Below the pieces are notes generated by a model. That model did no database searches and was not told where the DNA came from. It saw nothing but the letters and a program-made list of their open reading frames with translations. Shown here in pieces: positions 53,736 to 62,092 of a stretch of DNA of 64,000 nucleotides. The DNA lies in NCBI GenBank assembly GCA_024653345.1, contig JANLFV010000007.1, positions 16,578 through 80,577 on the forward strand. Reading direction: 5' to 3'. Numbering within the stretch: the first letter of the stretch is position 1; every line of letters starts with the position of its first letter. The translations under genes and the position numbers were made by a program. Source of the stretch: Candidatus Acetothermia bacterium (GTDB lineage: Bacteria > Bipolaricaulota > Bipolaricaulia > RBG-16-55-9 > JANLFV01).

Positions 53736-54289
53736 AGGTCAGCGAACTGGCACGGGGCATGACCATCCTCTACAACGGCGAGCTTTACGAGATCGTCGAG
53801 TATGAGCACTCCAAGCGCGGTCGGGGCGACCCGCTCGCCCGGACCAAGCTGAAGCACCTGGTCGAGGGGAAGGTGATCTCCAAGGTCTTCCAGGGCGCGG
53901 AGGATGTGGAGCAGGTCTACCTCGAGGAGCGGCCGCTCCAGTATCTCTACAAGACGGGGAAGGAGTATTACTTCATGGACCGGGAGAGCTACGAGCAGTT
54001 CCCGCTGAGCCAAGAGCAGCTCGGGGAAGGGGTTCATTACATCACGGAGGGGCTGGAGCTGAGCGGGCTCTTCTTCCGCGGGGGGCTGGTGAAGGTGAAG
54101 CTCCCCACCTTCGTCACGCTCAAGGTCCTGGAGACGCCGCCGGGGGTGAGGGGGGACACGGCCAGCGGCGGGGAGAAGCCGGCCAAGCTGGAGACGGGGC
54201 TGGAGGTGAAGGTCCCCCTCTTCGTGAACGCGGGGGACCTGGTGAAGGTCGATACGCGGAGCGGGAAATACATCGAGCGGATCAGCTAG
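53732..54289 (+). CDS. efp: Elongation factor P (Arg-type loop)
   Basis: 185 aa, three OB domains. It relieves ribosome stalling at polyproline. Domain III ends K-Y-I-E-R-I-S. The loop that reaches the peptidyl-transferase centre reads S-K-R-G-R-G-D-P, placing Arg31 where E. coli has Lys34. Arg-type EF-Ps are normally rhamnosylated by EarP, not lysylated, though this loop differs from the Pseudomonas one. It is translationally coupled to tatC (ATGA). No modification enzyme gene is seen in the window. Confidence 0.95.
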   Translation: MKVSELARGMTILYNGELYEIVEYEHSKRGRGDPLARTKLKHLVEGKVISKVFQGAEDVEQVYLEERPLQYLYKTGKEYYFMDRESYEQFPLSQEQLGEGVHYITEGLELSGLFFRGGLVKVKLPTFVTLKVLETPPGVRGDTASGGEKPAKLETGLEVKVPLFVNAGDLVKVDTRSGKYIERIS

Positions 54290-54307
54290 GATTCTGAGAG
54301 GCGAGGA

Positions 54308-54649
54308 ATGATGACTCGCTTTGAGGGGAGGGTGGAGATCGCCGAGGAGGTGGTCCGCTGCATCGCGGCCCTGGCCGCCACGGAGGCCGAGGGCCCGCAG
54401 GGGACCAGAGTGGAGCTCTTCGGCGGGCAGAACAAGGGGGTAGATGTCCACTGGGAGAGCGATTCGGTGAGGATCACGCTCCGGATCGCCGCCCGCTACG
54501 GCCATCCCCTCCCCGAGCTGGGCCGACGGCTTCAGCATAAGGTGAGGGAGGAGGTGGAGAAGCTGACCGGCCTGCGGGTGAGCAAGGTCGATGTCCATGT
54601 GCAGCGGCTCCACTTGCCCCACGAGCAGGAAGGAGAGGAGGGATCATGA
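54308..54649 (+). CDS. Asp23/Gls24 family envelope stress protein
   Basis: 113 aa. G-R-V-E-I-A-E-E-V-V-x-x-I-A-A-L-A-A near 7-24 and V-R-E-E-V-E-K-L-T-G-L near 79-89 are the family pattern. It forms a module with the following AmaP-like and DUF2273 genes, as in Firmicutes, where Asp23 is tethered to the membrane by AmaP. ATG at 54308 or 54311. Confidence 0.9.
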   Translation: MMTRFEGRVEIAEEVVRCIAALAATEAEGPQGTRVELFGGQNKGVDVHWESDSVRITLRIAARYGHPLPELGRRLQHKVREEVEKLTGLRVSKVDVHVQRLHLPHEQEGEEGS

Positions 54650-55212
54650 AGCGTCTGGAGAGCTACTTGGGGGAATTTGGCTCTTGGCTGGCTTGGCTCT
54701 TCCTCTGGTGCGGTTCGGGAGCGCTCATCGCCATACTGGTTGGTCGGATCGAATTTCCTGCCCTGCAGAGGGTGAGCACCAAGCTCTGGGGGATCGGGGT
54801 CTTCTATGCGTTCGCCGTGGCCTACTTCTTCGCCGGCTGTTATTTTTTCATTCTTATCATCAGGGCCCACGGCCGACGGGGGCAGTTGGTCCGGGAGGGG
54901 CCGATCGGGGAGATCCAAGTCTCGCTCTGGGCCATCGCCGGACTGGTTCGGCAGACGCTGAGGCAGGAGATGCCGGCTGGTCGGTTCCGGATCAAATTGA
55001 CCCGGCTCTTCCCGCAAGCGATCAAGATCAGGGTGCGAGCGGAGCTCCCCGGCCACCAGAGCGTGGTCCGGGTGAGCGAGGAGATCCAGCGGCTCCTCAA
55101 GGAGCGGGTGGAGGAGCGGACTGGAGTGGAGGTGGAGAAGGTCGAGGTCCTGGTGGGCGGAATCTTCCTCGCGCGGCGGGCCGAGAGCCCGGAAGGAGGG
55201 CGAGCGCCATGA
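54646..55212 (+). CDS. AmaP-like alkaline-shock membrane anchor
   Basis: 188 aa. Two N-terminal TM helices (about 13-34 and 46-70) are followed by an Asp23-like cytoplasmic domain (about 85-180). This is the expected AmaP layout, anchoring Asp23 proteins at the membrane. The ATG overlaps the Asp23 stop and its own stop overlaps the DUF2273 start, so translation is coupled throughout the module. Confidence 0.85.
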   Translation: MKRLESYLGEFGSWLAWLFLWCGSGALIAILVGRIEFPALQRVSTKLWGIGVFYAFAVAYFFAGCYFFILIIRAHGRRGQLVREGPIGEIQVSLWAIAGLVRQTLRQEMPAGRFRIKLTRLFPQAIKIRVRAELPGHQSVVRVSEEIQRLLKERVEERTGVEVEKVEVLVGGIFLARRAESPEGGRAP

Positions 55213-55397
55213 AGAAGGTCTGGGGAGCGATCAGCGGGTTCGTCGTCAGCATCCTCATCCTCTGGCCCGGCTTCGGCTGGCGGCTGCTGATCATTGCCAT
55301 CCTTGTCCTCATCGGCTACACCGTCGGGCGGTATCTCGAGGCAGGGGAGGAGACACGGGAGAGGATCAGGGAGCTCCTCTCCACGCTCTTCCGTTAG
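55209..55397 (+). CDS. DUF2273 family small membrane protein
   Basis: 62 aa with a two-helix membrane hairpin (about 7-42) in which P-G-F-G-W sits at the turn, and an amphipathic basic/acidic tail (G-E-E-T-R-E-R-I-R-E). DUF2273 proteins accompany Asp23/AmaP in gram-positives. Two bases separate its stop from nusB. Confidence 0.87.
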   Translation: MKKVWGAISGFVVSILILWPGFGWRLLIIAILVLIGYTVGRYLEAGEETRERIRELLSTLFR

Positions 55398-55399
55398 CG

Positions 55400-55792
55400 A
55401 TGCGCCGGAGGAAGGCCCGCGAGATCCTGCTCCAGCTCCTCTTCCAGCGGGACTTCCACCCCATCCCCCTCGAGGAGCTGCTCGCTTCCGCCTCCCTAGA
55501 GGACCAGGATGAGTATATCCGCCGGACCATCGAGGGGATCATCGCCCACCAGGAGGAGATCGACCGGATCATCTCCGAGCGCGCAGTGGGGTGGAAGCTC
55601 GACCGGCTCGTCTCCGTCGACCGGAACATCCTCCGCTTGGGGATATATGAGCTGCTCTACACCGATGTTCCTGGCGAGGTGGTGATCAACGAGGCGGTCG
55701 AGCTGTCGAAGAAGTATAGCACGGAGCACTCGCACATCTTCATCAACGGGATCCTCGACCGGGTCTTCAAAGAGCGGCCGAAGGTGGCCTAG
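55400..55792 (+). CDS. nusB: Transcription antitermination factor NusB
   Basis: 130 aa. The all-helical NusB signature is seen: R-R-x-A-R-E-I-L-L-Q-L-L-F near 3-15, W-K-L-D-R-L near 64-69, D-R-N-I-L-R-L-x-x-Y-E-L near 73-84, and V-V-I-N-E-A-V-E-L-S-K-K-Y near 93-105. It binds boxA RNA with NusE in rRNA transcription. Last gene of the tatC-efp-Asp23-amaP-DUF2273-nusB run. Confidence 0.95.
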   Translation: MRRRKAREILLQLLFQRDFHPIPLEELLASASLEDQDEYIRRTIEGIIAHQEEIDRIISERAVGWKLDRLVSVDRNILRLGIYELLYTDVPGEVVINEAVELSKKYSTEHSHIFINGILDRVFKERPKVA

Positions 55793-55812
55793 ATTACAGA
55801 CCGATCCTCCCT

Positions 55813-55912
55813 GGCTCGCTATGCTTAGCCAGTATCACCTCCTTAGGCTTGGCCTTGGTGGAAGGTGATGCGAGCAAAGCGAGAGCCACAGGGCCAAGCA
55901 AGCTAACCCTCT
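55813..55912 (+). ncRNA. Candidate structured leader RNA (pseudoknot-like)
   Basis: The main stem TTAG-GCTTGGCC (55843-55854) pairs with GGCCAAGC-AAG-CTAA (55892-55906), extended by GTGG/CCAC (55858-55861 with 55886-55889). The closed loop contains GGTGAT (55864-55869), complementary to ATCACC (55834-55839) outside the stem. GGCTCGCT (55813-55820) can also pair with AGCG-AG-AGCC of the loop. Alternative pairings plus a terminator downstream give a riboswitch-like layout. It does not match a class I know. Confidence 0.45.
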
Positions 55913-55919
55913 CACCCCT

Positions 55920-55942
55920 GGGGCGGCCCCCAAGGCCGCCCC
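55920..55942 (+). terminator. Terminator/attenuator hairpin
   Basis: GGGGCGGCC (55920-55928) pairs with GGCCGCCCC (55934-55942), loop CCCAA, then CCACCTCTTTCCC. It ends the nusB operon or attenuates the gene at 56033. Confidence 0.6.
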
Positions 55943-56032
55943 CACCTCTTTCCCGGGATCACACAGGAGCTTCATATGCCACCCATAACTATTCCACAGC
56001 CGCTCGGTAGACTGCGGGTCGAAAGGAGAGTG

Positions 56033-56272
56033 ATGCGCATGACGCGACGGAAGATGGTGCTCGTCCTCCTCGGGCTGGTGGCCATCGGCCTGCTGGCGAT
56101 GGGGGCTCAATCGGCCCTCGCGGGCCAAGGCTACGGCCCTGGAGACGGGACTGGCAACGGCGGAGCTCGCCCGCAGGACGGGACGGGCTTCGGCCCGGGG
56201 CCTCACTCCGGGATCGGCAGTTGCGATGGGACCGGTCCTCATGGCCCGTTCCGGCCAGCCGGTCAGAGTTAG
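56033..56272 (+). CDS. Small Gly-rich exported peptide
   Basis: 79 aa. Signal peptide (M-R-M-T-R-R-K then hydrophobic 9-24, cleavage near S-A-L-A-G). The mature part of about 48 residues is almost all G, P, D, N, T: Y-G-P-G-D-G-T-G-N-G-G then F-G-P-G-P-H-S-G-I-G-S-C-D-G-T-G-P-H-G, with a single Cys. The repeated P-x-D-G-T-G units could bind Ca2+. The Cys and His could bind a metal. AAAGGAGAGTG precedes the ATG; a terminator follows. Function unknown. Confidence 0.68.
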   Translation: MRMTRRKMVLVLLGLVAIGLLAMGAQSALAGQGYGPGDGTGNGGARPQDGTGFGPGPHSGIGSCDGTGPHGPFRPAGQS

Positions 56273-56295
56273 GGAAGAGACAAGCCTAATGAGGT

Positions 56296-56321
56296 GGGGA
56301 TGGGGCTTGGGCCCCATCCCC
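56296..56321. terminator. Bidirectional terminator
   Basis: Perfect 11-bp stem GGGGATGGGGC/GCCCCATCCCC with TTGG loop, followed by GCTCTCTTTC. It separates the Gly-rich peptide gene from the convergent metallopeptidase gene. Confidence 0.7.
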
Positions 56322-56341
56322 GCTCTCTTTCGAGGATCAGC

Positions 56342-57658
56342 CTAGATCCTCCAGGTGGTGTAGATGTTGACCAGTTCCCAGTAGAGCCGGGCGAACTCGG
56401 CGTAGCGGCCGGAGCTGTAGAGCCCGGGGAGCGCAGCGAACTCCGCCTCAAACTGGGCGATCAGCCCCGGTCGGTCGCTGTGGTAGCTCCGGACATAGTC
56501 GTGCAGGTATTCTCCGTAGACCAGCGCCTCGGCCGCGGCCTCGGGGCTGGCGAGCAGGTTCCGCTCGTCGGCCAAGTAGGCGCGCAGGGCAGCGCCCGCC
56601 AGCTCATTGAACTGGCCGCTCACCAAGGTCCGGGCCTCCTCGAAGAGCTCCTTCGCCCACTCGCGCTCGGCGAGGAGCGGGCGGAGGAAGATGTAGCGGA
56701 TCAGGATCTGATCGAGCTTGAACTCGTAGGCCGCGCGGGCGTTCTCCGTCAGCACGACCTCCTCCAGCCTCGCCCGCCACTCCTCCTCCAGCCCGGCCAG
56801 GCCCAGGCCATACTCCCGGCGGAAGAGCTGATCGAGCTCCTCCCGTTGATCGTAGGGATGACCCAGGCTCGAGTAGAACCTTAGGAATCGCTCCCAGCCT
56901 CCCCGGGCCGCGAGGAACCGGATGAAGCTCGCCCCGACCTCGTAGGTGAACTTCCAGTAGGTGTCCCGGACGAAGTAGTCTCGGAAGAGCTCGATGTCGA
57001 AGTCCTGGAGGAAGAGCTTGACCTGCTGCTCCCCCAGGCCGAGCTGCCACTCGTCAGGCACACCATCGAGGCTGTAGCCGCTGTAGGTCGCCAGCCCCTC
57101 GAGGAGGAAGGTGGGGGGATAGTTGGGGAGCAGAGAGAAGTCGAGCACGTGGGTGAGCTCGTGGAGGATGACATATTCGCTGCTCTCGCGGGTGAGGTAG
57201 ACGGCGATCGGGTTGACTTCCCTGGAGCGGACCAACTCCTCCATCTCTGGATAGAACGCCGCGATGAATCCCCCGACATTTGCGGCGCAGATCAGGCAGC
57301 CGGAGGCCTCCTGGTAGCTCTCGAGCGAAGGATAGATGAAGAGATAGACCTGCCCCTGAGCCGAGGGGTCATAGTTGAGATCGAGGAAGGCCTCGACTCG
57401 CTGAAAGGCCGCCTCCAGCTCGGCCGCGCGCCGGCCCAGCGCGGTCAAGTAGAGATTGAGCCCATCCCGCCGGTCGAGGCGGGCGGGCCGGAGCTCGTCC
57501 TTCCAGAAGTGAACTACCAGGTCCTCAGTGGAGAAGGAGAGCCACTGCTCGTCCAGGGCCCCGGCGGCGGCCAGGAGCCCGATAAGAACCAACAAGCAGA
57601 GGCTGGCCGCCAGCAGCCGGCGCAGGAGAGGCCTTCCGCTCGGTGGAGCTCCGCTCAT
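56342..57658 (-). CDS. Secreted or membrane-anchored HExxH metallopeptidase-like protein
   Basis: 438 aa. N-terminal TM/signal (about 13-32), then a gluzincin-like region with the zinc motif L-H-E-L-T-H-V near 164-170 and a downstream third-ligand candidate E-G-L-A near 182-185. The C-terminal half is helical. It resembles peptidase MA-like proteins; the substrate is unknown. Its ATG overlaps the TldE-like stop (ATGA), so it is co-translated with the TldD/TldE pair. Confidence 0.78.
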   Translation of the reverse strand: MSGAPPSGRPLLRRLLAASLCLLVLIGLLAAAGALDEQWLSFSTEDLVVHFWKDELRPARLDRRDGLNLYLTALGRRAAELEAAFQRVEAFLDLNYDPSAQGQVYLFIYPSLESYQEASGCLICAANVGGFIAAFYPEMEELVRSREVNPIAVYLTRESSEYVILHELTHVLDFSLLPNYPPTFLLEGLATYSGYSLDGVPDEWQLGLGEQQVKLFLQDFDIELFRDYFVRDTYWKFTYEVGASFIRFLAARGGWERFLRFYSSLGHPYDQREELDQLFRREYGLGLAGLEEEWRARLEEVVLTENARAAYEFKLDQILIRYIFLRPLLAEREWAKELFEEARTLVSGQFNELAGAALRAYLADERNLLASPEAAAEALVYGEYLHDYVRSYHSDRPGLIAQFEAEFAALPGLYSSGRYAEFARLYWELVNIYTTWRI

Positions 57659-58971
57659 CGGCTGACCACGCCCACCCCGTCGATCAGGATCGGCGGCGCT
57701 CTGAAGAAGCCGTAAGCCCACTTCACCTCGCTCCCCAGCCCGATCAGCCTCTCCCGGAGTAGCTCATAGCTATTCCCGGCGATCATCGTGTTCTTCACCC
57801 TTCCGAAGATCTCCCCGTCGCGGACGTAGAATCCGACCGCGACATTGTTGGAGAACTCGCCTGAGGTGATGTTCCCTTGCCCGAGGCCGAGCACCTGATC
57901 CACGATCAGGCCCTCCTTCAGGCCGCTGAGCAGCTGCTCGAAGCTCTCCCCTCCCGGGCTGACGGTCCAGGTGGTGGGGACGATGCCGGGAGGGTTCTTG
58001 AAGTCCCGTCCGCTGAGCAGGCCGCTCTTGAACCCGTTCCCTGTCGACTCGGCCTTGGCCACCCCCGCGGTCTTCAGGTCGTAGAGGAACTGGCGGACCT
58101 CACCGCGATCGATCAGCGCCCTCTTGGAGGTCGGGACGCCCTCGTCATCGAACCGGCTCGAGCGGGGCGCGAACGGCACGGTCCCGTCATCGACGAGCGT
58201 GAAGTCTCTGGCGAAAGCCCGCTCGCCGAGCTTCCCCTTGAGCGGTGAGGTCCCGAGAAAGACGCTCTTTCCGCTCAGGCCGACCATCAGCGGGAGAAGG
58301 AGCACGATCGCCCCCCTCGGGGTGAAGAGGACCGGCATCTCTTTCGTCGGCGGCCGGGCGAGCCGCTCGCACCAGCGGAGCGTCGTGATCAGAGAATCCG
58401 CGACCTGATCATGGTCGACCTCCTTCAGGCTGCGTGAGGCCGCCTCATCGTAGACGATGAGGATGTCACCCTCCTCCGTCCGCTGAGCCTCGACCGAGAG
58501 GGCAAAGAATGTCCCCCGCTCGCGCAGTTCCTGGCCCTCTGTCGTGACGAGGGAGAGCTCTTCCACCGCGCGACTGAGCCCGACCTCGATGTGCAGCTCG
58601 GGGTTATAAGCTCTGATCTTGTCGACCACCTCCTCGCCCATGCGGATCATCCGCTCGAGTTCGAGCCGTTCGACCGCGGGATCGAAGCAGCGGACCTCGG
58701 GCGGCTTCGCCTTCGTCGCGAAGCGGAACGGGGCGGGGTCCCCGAACTCCGCCGAGGCGAGCGCATTCTCGATCAGCGACTGAGGGTCCTCCAGGTCGGT
58801 GGTCGTGGAGTAGCCGAGCCGCCCGTTCTTGATGATCCGCAGGGCCCGACCGGCGCGCTCGACGCTCTTGGCCGACTCCAGCTCGCCCGCGCGGAACCGG
58901 ACCGGCGTCTCCCGGCTCCGGATCTCGTAAACCTCCGCTCCTTCTACCTTGCGCTTCAGCTTCTCTAGCAT
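57655..58971 (-). CDS. TldE/PmbA-type peptidase subunit
   Basis: 438 aa. TldE partner of the TldD protease, with the family C-terminal half (G-N-I-T-S-G-E-F-S-N-N-V-A-V-G near 379-393, where TldD proteins carry the metal ligands). It lacks HExxxH, as expected for the non-catalytic partner. TldD/E processes modified peptides or unfolded substrates. The start directly overlaps the TldD stop by one base. Confidence 0.9.
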   Translation of the reverse strand: MLEKLKRKVEGAEVYEIRSRETPVRFRAGELESAKSVERAGRALRIIKNGRLGYSTTTDLEDPQSLIENALASAEFGDPAPFRFATKAKPPEVRCFDPAVERLELERMIRMGEEVVDKIRAYNPELHIEVGLSRAVEELSLVTTEGQELRERGTFFALSVEAQRTEEGDILIVYDEAASRSLKEVDHDQVADSLITTLRWCERLARPPTKEMPVLFTPRGAIVLLLPLMVGLSGKSVFLGTSPLKGKLGERAFARDFTLVDDGTVPFAPRSSRFDDEGVPTSKRALIDRGEVRQFLYDLKTAGVAKAESTGNGFKSGLLSGRDFKNPPGIVPTTWTVSPGGESFEQLLSGLKEGLIVDQVLGLGQGNITSGEFSNNVAVGFYVRDGEIFGRVKNTMIAGNSYELLRERLIGLGSEVKWAYGFFRAPPILIDGVGVVSR

Positions 58972-60353
58972 CAGGCCCTCCCTCCGATGATCACATTCTG
59001 AATCCGCACATGTGGGGCCCCATCGGTCACGCCGAGCGGGGCCTGGCCGCCCTTCCCGCAGCCGCCCGATGAGCCGTTGATCTTCAGATCATCGCCGATC
59101 ATGTCGATGTTCTTCAGCGTCGCGAAAACGTTGCCCGTGAGGACCACATCCCGCAGCATCTCTCCTACCTCGCCGTGCTCGATCTCGTAAGCATAGGCCG
59201 CGCTGAAGGTGAACTGCTCTAACTCCGTCTGCCCGCCGAAGGCCGACTTGGCGTAGATCCCATGATCGATCCCGCGGATCATCTCCGCGAAGGTGTGCGA
59301 GCCCTTGTCGATGTAGGTATTCCTCATCCTGACGATCGGCTCGAACCGATAGGAGATGGCGCGGGCGTTCCCCGTCGGGAGGGCCCCGAGCTTGGCCGCC
59401 GTCTCCCGCGAGTGCATCAGCCCCTGGAGCACGCCGCTCTTGATCAGATAGATCCGCCGCCGCGGGACACCCTCGTCGTCGTAGCGGTAGTTCCCCCGCC
59501 TGCCGGGGAGGTAGCCGTCCTCGATGACATTCAATTCCTTCACGCCGAACTCGCGGCCCGGTTGGAGGAGCTCCCGCATCCGCTCGTTCTTGTAGGTGAA
59601 GTCGGCCTCGCAGAGGTGGCCGAAGGCCTCGTGGATGAAGACCCCCGCGAGCTCCTGGTCCAAGATCACGGTGTATTGGCCCCCTTTGACCGGCTTGGCC
59701 GAGAGGAGCGCCACGGCCCGCTTTGCCGTCTCCTCGGCCTTCTGCTCCAGGCCCTCGACCAGCTCGAACCCCTGGGCCTCGCCGAACGACTCGAACGCCT
59801 GCTGAATGTTGCCGTCCTCGCGGGCCGTCGCCATCAAGAACAGGGTGATGTCCGGCCGCTCCTCGAAGATGAAGGTCCCCTCGGAGTTGGCGAAGAGCCA
59901 CTCCTTGAAGGAGTCGGTATAGCGGGTCGCGGTGGCCACGACCTTCGGGACCGAGAGCATGAGCCTGTTGTAGCGCTCGATCAACTCCTTCTTCTTCGCC
60001 AGGGAGACCTGGCGGAAGTCCTTCTTCAACTGGACGCGGACCTCGTCCTCGACCGGCTCAGTTGGGGCGAGCACGCTCTTCTCCCCGACTTTGGCGCTCA
60101 CCGCCTTCGCCGTCCGGTAGGCCTCCTCGATCTTCTTCTCCAGCTCGTCCAATGAGTTGAAGACCACGATCCCCCAACCGCCGTCGACGAGCGCGCGGAT
60201 GATCCCCCCGACCTCGGTGGAGGACTCGATGTTCTCCAGGTTCTCGCGCTGGAAGAAGACCTGAGTTCGCCACTCTCGCTCCAGCCTGATCTCGGTGTAG
60301 TCGGCTCGGCTGCTGGCGAGCGCCGCGCGAATTGCGGACTGCAATTCCTTCAT
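58971..60353 (-). CDS. tldD: TldD metalloprotease
   Basis: 460 aa catalytic subunit. Zinc motif H-E-A-F-G-H near 240-245 and Cys in the C-terminal G-S-S-G-G-C-G-K region near 434-441. It degrades small peptides with TldE, e.g. in antitoxin decay or RiPP maturation. The start is ATG 60353 because AAAGGAG is 7 nt upstream; a GTG at 60374 would have no site. It leads the tldD-tldE-metallopeptidase operon. Confidence 0.92.
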   Translation of the reverse strand: MKELQSAIRAALASSRADYTEIRLEREWRTQVFFQRENLENIESSTEVGGIIRALVDGGWGIVVFNSLDELEKKIEEAYRTAKAVSAKVGEKSVLAPTEPVEDEVRVQLKKDFRQVSLAKKKELIERYNRLMLSVPKVVATATRYTDSFKEWLFANSEGTFIFEERPDITLFLMATAREDGNIQQAFESFGEAQGFELVEGLEQKAEETAKRAVALLSAKPVKGGQYTVILDQELAGVFIHEAFGHLCEADFTYKNERMRELLQPGREFGVKELNVIEDGYLPGRRGNYRYDDEGVPRRRIYLIKSGVLQGLMHSRETAAKLGALPTGNARAISYRFEPIVRMRNTYIDKGSHTFAEMIRGIDHGIYAKSAFGGQTELEQFTFSAAYAYEIEHGEVGEMLRDVVLTGNVFATLKNIDMIGDDLKINGSSGGCGKGGQAPLGVTDGAPHVRIQNVIIGGRA

Positions 60354-60466
60354 CTCGCTCTCCTTTGCCTTCACTGCCCCCGATTTTAGCTGGTAGCCCC
60401 TCGCCCGAGCAATCGGGGTCCAAGGGTAATAGCCCCGGGTTGTCCGGATCTCTTCCGGAGGCTAAG

Positions 60467-60484
60467 ATGCGAATGGGACGATGA
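60467..60484 (+). CDS. Five-codon upstream ORF
   Basis: M-R-M-G-R-stop, with GGAGG (60457-60461) 5 nt upstream. Its TGA overlaps the ATG of the downstream hydrolase gene (ATGA), which itself is 19 nt from that site. Ribosomes would therefore reach the main gene by termination-reinitiation. Confidence 0.45.
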   Translation: MRMGR

Positions 60485-62031
60485 GATTGCGCATCCTGGA
60501 CGGGGCCACGACGGTCGGCGGGACGAAGATCTACCTGGAATCCCAGGGGACGGGGCTGCTCCTGGATTTCGGGATCAATTACAAGCGCTGGGGGCTCTAC
60601 TTCGAGGAGTATCTCCAGCCCCGGGCCGCCCGGGGAATTCTCGACCTGCTAGCGCTCGGCCTGGCCCTGCCAGTCGGTGGCATCTATCGCCCGGACCTCT
60701 TCCCGCAGGGGTATCACCCCGACCTTCCCGAGCTGCCGGTCGAGGGGATCCTCATCTCCCACGCCCACCTCGACCACTGCGGCCTCTTGGGCCTGCTCCG
60801 GCCGGAGATCCCCGTCCATGCCTCGGCCCTCACCGCGGCGGTGATGAAGGCGGTCCAGGAGAGCGGCCAGCTCGACTACTACAGCGAGATGGCCTACATC
60901 AATCCCCGGCTCCCTCGCGAGGCCGACCCGCGGGCCCTCCGGGGAGCCGATTGGCGGAAGGGCTCCTACCAGGGGCGGCGATGGGTGATCACCGACAGGC
61001 TGAGCGGGCCGATCAAGGAATTCCTCACCTCTCCGCCGAACCCTCGCGGGCGGAGGCTGGCCGCCCAGCCGGTGGAAGAGGCCGCAGGCCATCTGGCGAA
61101 GCTGGCCTATCGGGCCTTCCCCGTCGATCACTCGATCCCCGGCGCCTCAGCCTACGCCGTGGAGACAGACCGCGGCTGGGTGGTCTATACCGGCGACTTG
61201 CGCCTCCACGGCGGGCAAGCGGAGCTGACCGAGGCCTTCGTGGCCGCGGCCCGAGCGCTCCGCCCCTATCTCCTGATCATCGAGGGGACGCGCGCCGGGG
61301 TCGCGGGCCCGCGGACGAGCGAGGCTGAAGTCTATGAGAATGCCCTGAGGCTCGTCCGAGAGCACGCCGGGGAACTGGTGCTCGCGGACTTCGGGCCTCG
61401 GAACATCGAAAGGCTCAAGACCTTTCTGATGATCGCTCAAGCGACCGGCCGGCGGCTGCTCGTGCTGGCTAAGGACGCCCATCTGCTCGGGGCGATCGCC
61501 GCCGCGGCGCCGGAGTGGGACCTCCTTCAGCACCCTGCTCTCGGGATCTTCGACGAGGTCAAGGTGGAGCCACAGGCCTGGGAGGAGCAGCTCCGCGAGC
61601 GCTACCCCGCAAGGCTCGTCCCGCTCGAGGAGGTCCACCGGGCCCCCGGGGAGTTCGTCCTGGCCTTCAGCTATTGGGACCTCAAGCATCTGCTCGATCT
61701 CGCCCCCCGCGGCGGGCTCTACATCTACTCCTCGAGCGAGAGCTATACCGAGGAGCAGGAGATCGACATGCGCCGGCTCTGGAACTGGCTGGAGTTCTTC
61801 CGCTTCGATGTGGCGGGCTTCTTCGTTGAGGGCGACGAGCCGCGCTTCCCCGAGGGACTCCATGCGAGCGGCCACGCCTCAGGAGCGGATCTGCTCTGGC
61901 TGGCGAGAGAGATCAGCCCCCAGTTCCTCCTGCCCGTTCACACCGAGCGGCCGGAGTTCTTCCATGAGCGGCTGCGCGGCGAGCCGATCAGGGTCTTGCC
62001 CGCTCGCGAGGGGGAGGAGGTGCTGAAGTGA
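60481..62031 (+). CDS. Metallo-beta-lactamase/beta-CASP-like hydrolase (RNase J-like)
   Basis: 516 aa. Zinc motif H-A-H-L-D-H (94-99), V-D-H-S-I-P-G near 216-222, Y-T-G-D-L-R near 238-243, and a late S-G-H-A-S-G-A-D near 462-469. The spacing and motif set match beta-CASP RNases (RNase J, CPSF type), though it is shorter than RNase J at the C-terminus. It probably acts on RNA, but this is inference. Translation is likely coupled to the five-codon ORF. Confidence 0.85.
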   Translation: MRLRILDGATTVGGTKIYLESQGTGLLLDFGINYKRWGLYFEEYLQPRAARGILDLLALGLALPVGGIYRPDLFPQGYHPDLPELPVEGILISHAHLDHCGLLGLLRPEIPVHASALTAAVMKAVQESGQLDYYSEMAYINPRLPREADPRALRGADWRKGSYQGRRWVITDRLSGPIKEFLTSPPNPRGRRLAAQPVEEAAGHLAKLAYRAFPVDHSIPGASAYAVETDRGWVVYTGDLRLHGGQAELTEAFVAAARALRPYLLIIEGTRAGVAGPRTSEAEVYENALRLVREHAGELVLADFGPRNIERLKTFLMIAQATGRRLLVLAKDAHLLGAIAAAAPEWDLLQHPALGIFDEVKVEPQAWEEQLRERYPARLVPLEEVHRAPGEFVLAFSYWDLKHLLDLAPRGGLYIYSSSESYTEEQEIDMRRLWNWLEFFRFDVAGFFVEGDEPRFPEGLHASGHASGADLLWLAREISPQFLLPVHTERPEFFHERLRGEPIRVLPAREGEEVLK

Positions 62032-62092
62032 GACCAGTCTTTCTCTCAGTGCACCATCGCCGACGGCTAGGGGTGTAGCTCCGAGCTATCAG

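Noticed and set aside
55870-55905. Resemblance to a c-di-GMP-I (GEMM) riboswitch: GCAAAGC and CACAGGGC
   Set aside because: The two conserved boxes are in reversed order and the flanking stems do not match; probably coincidence.
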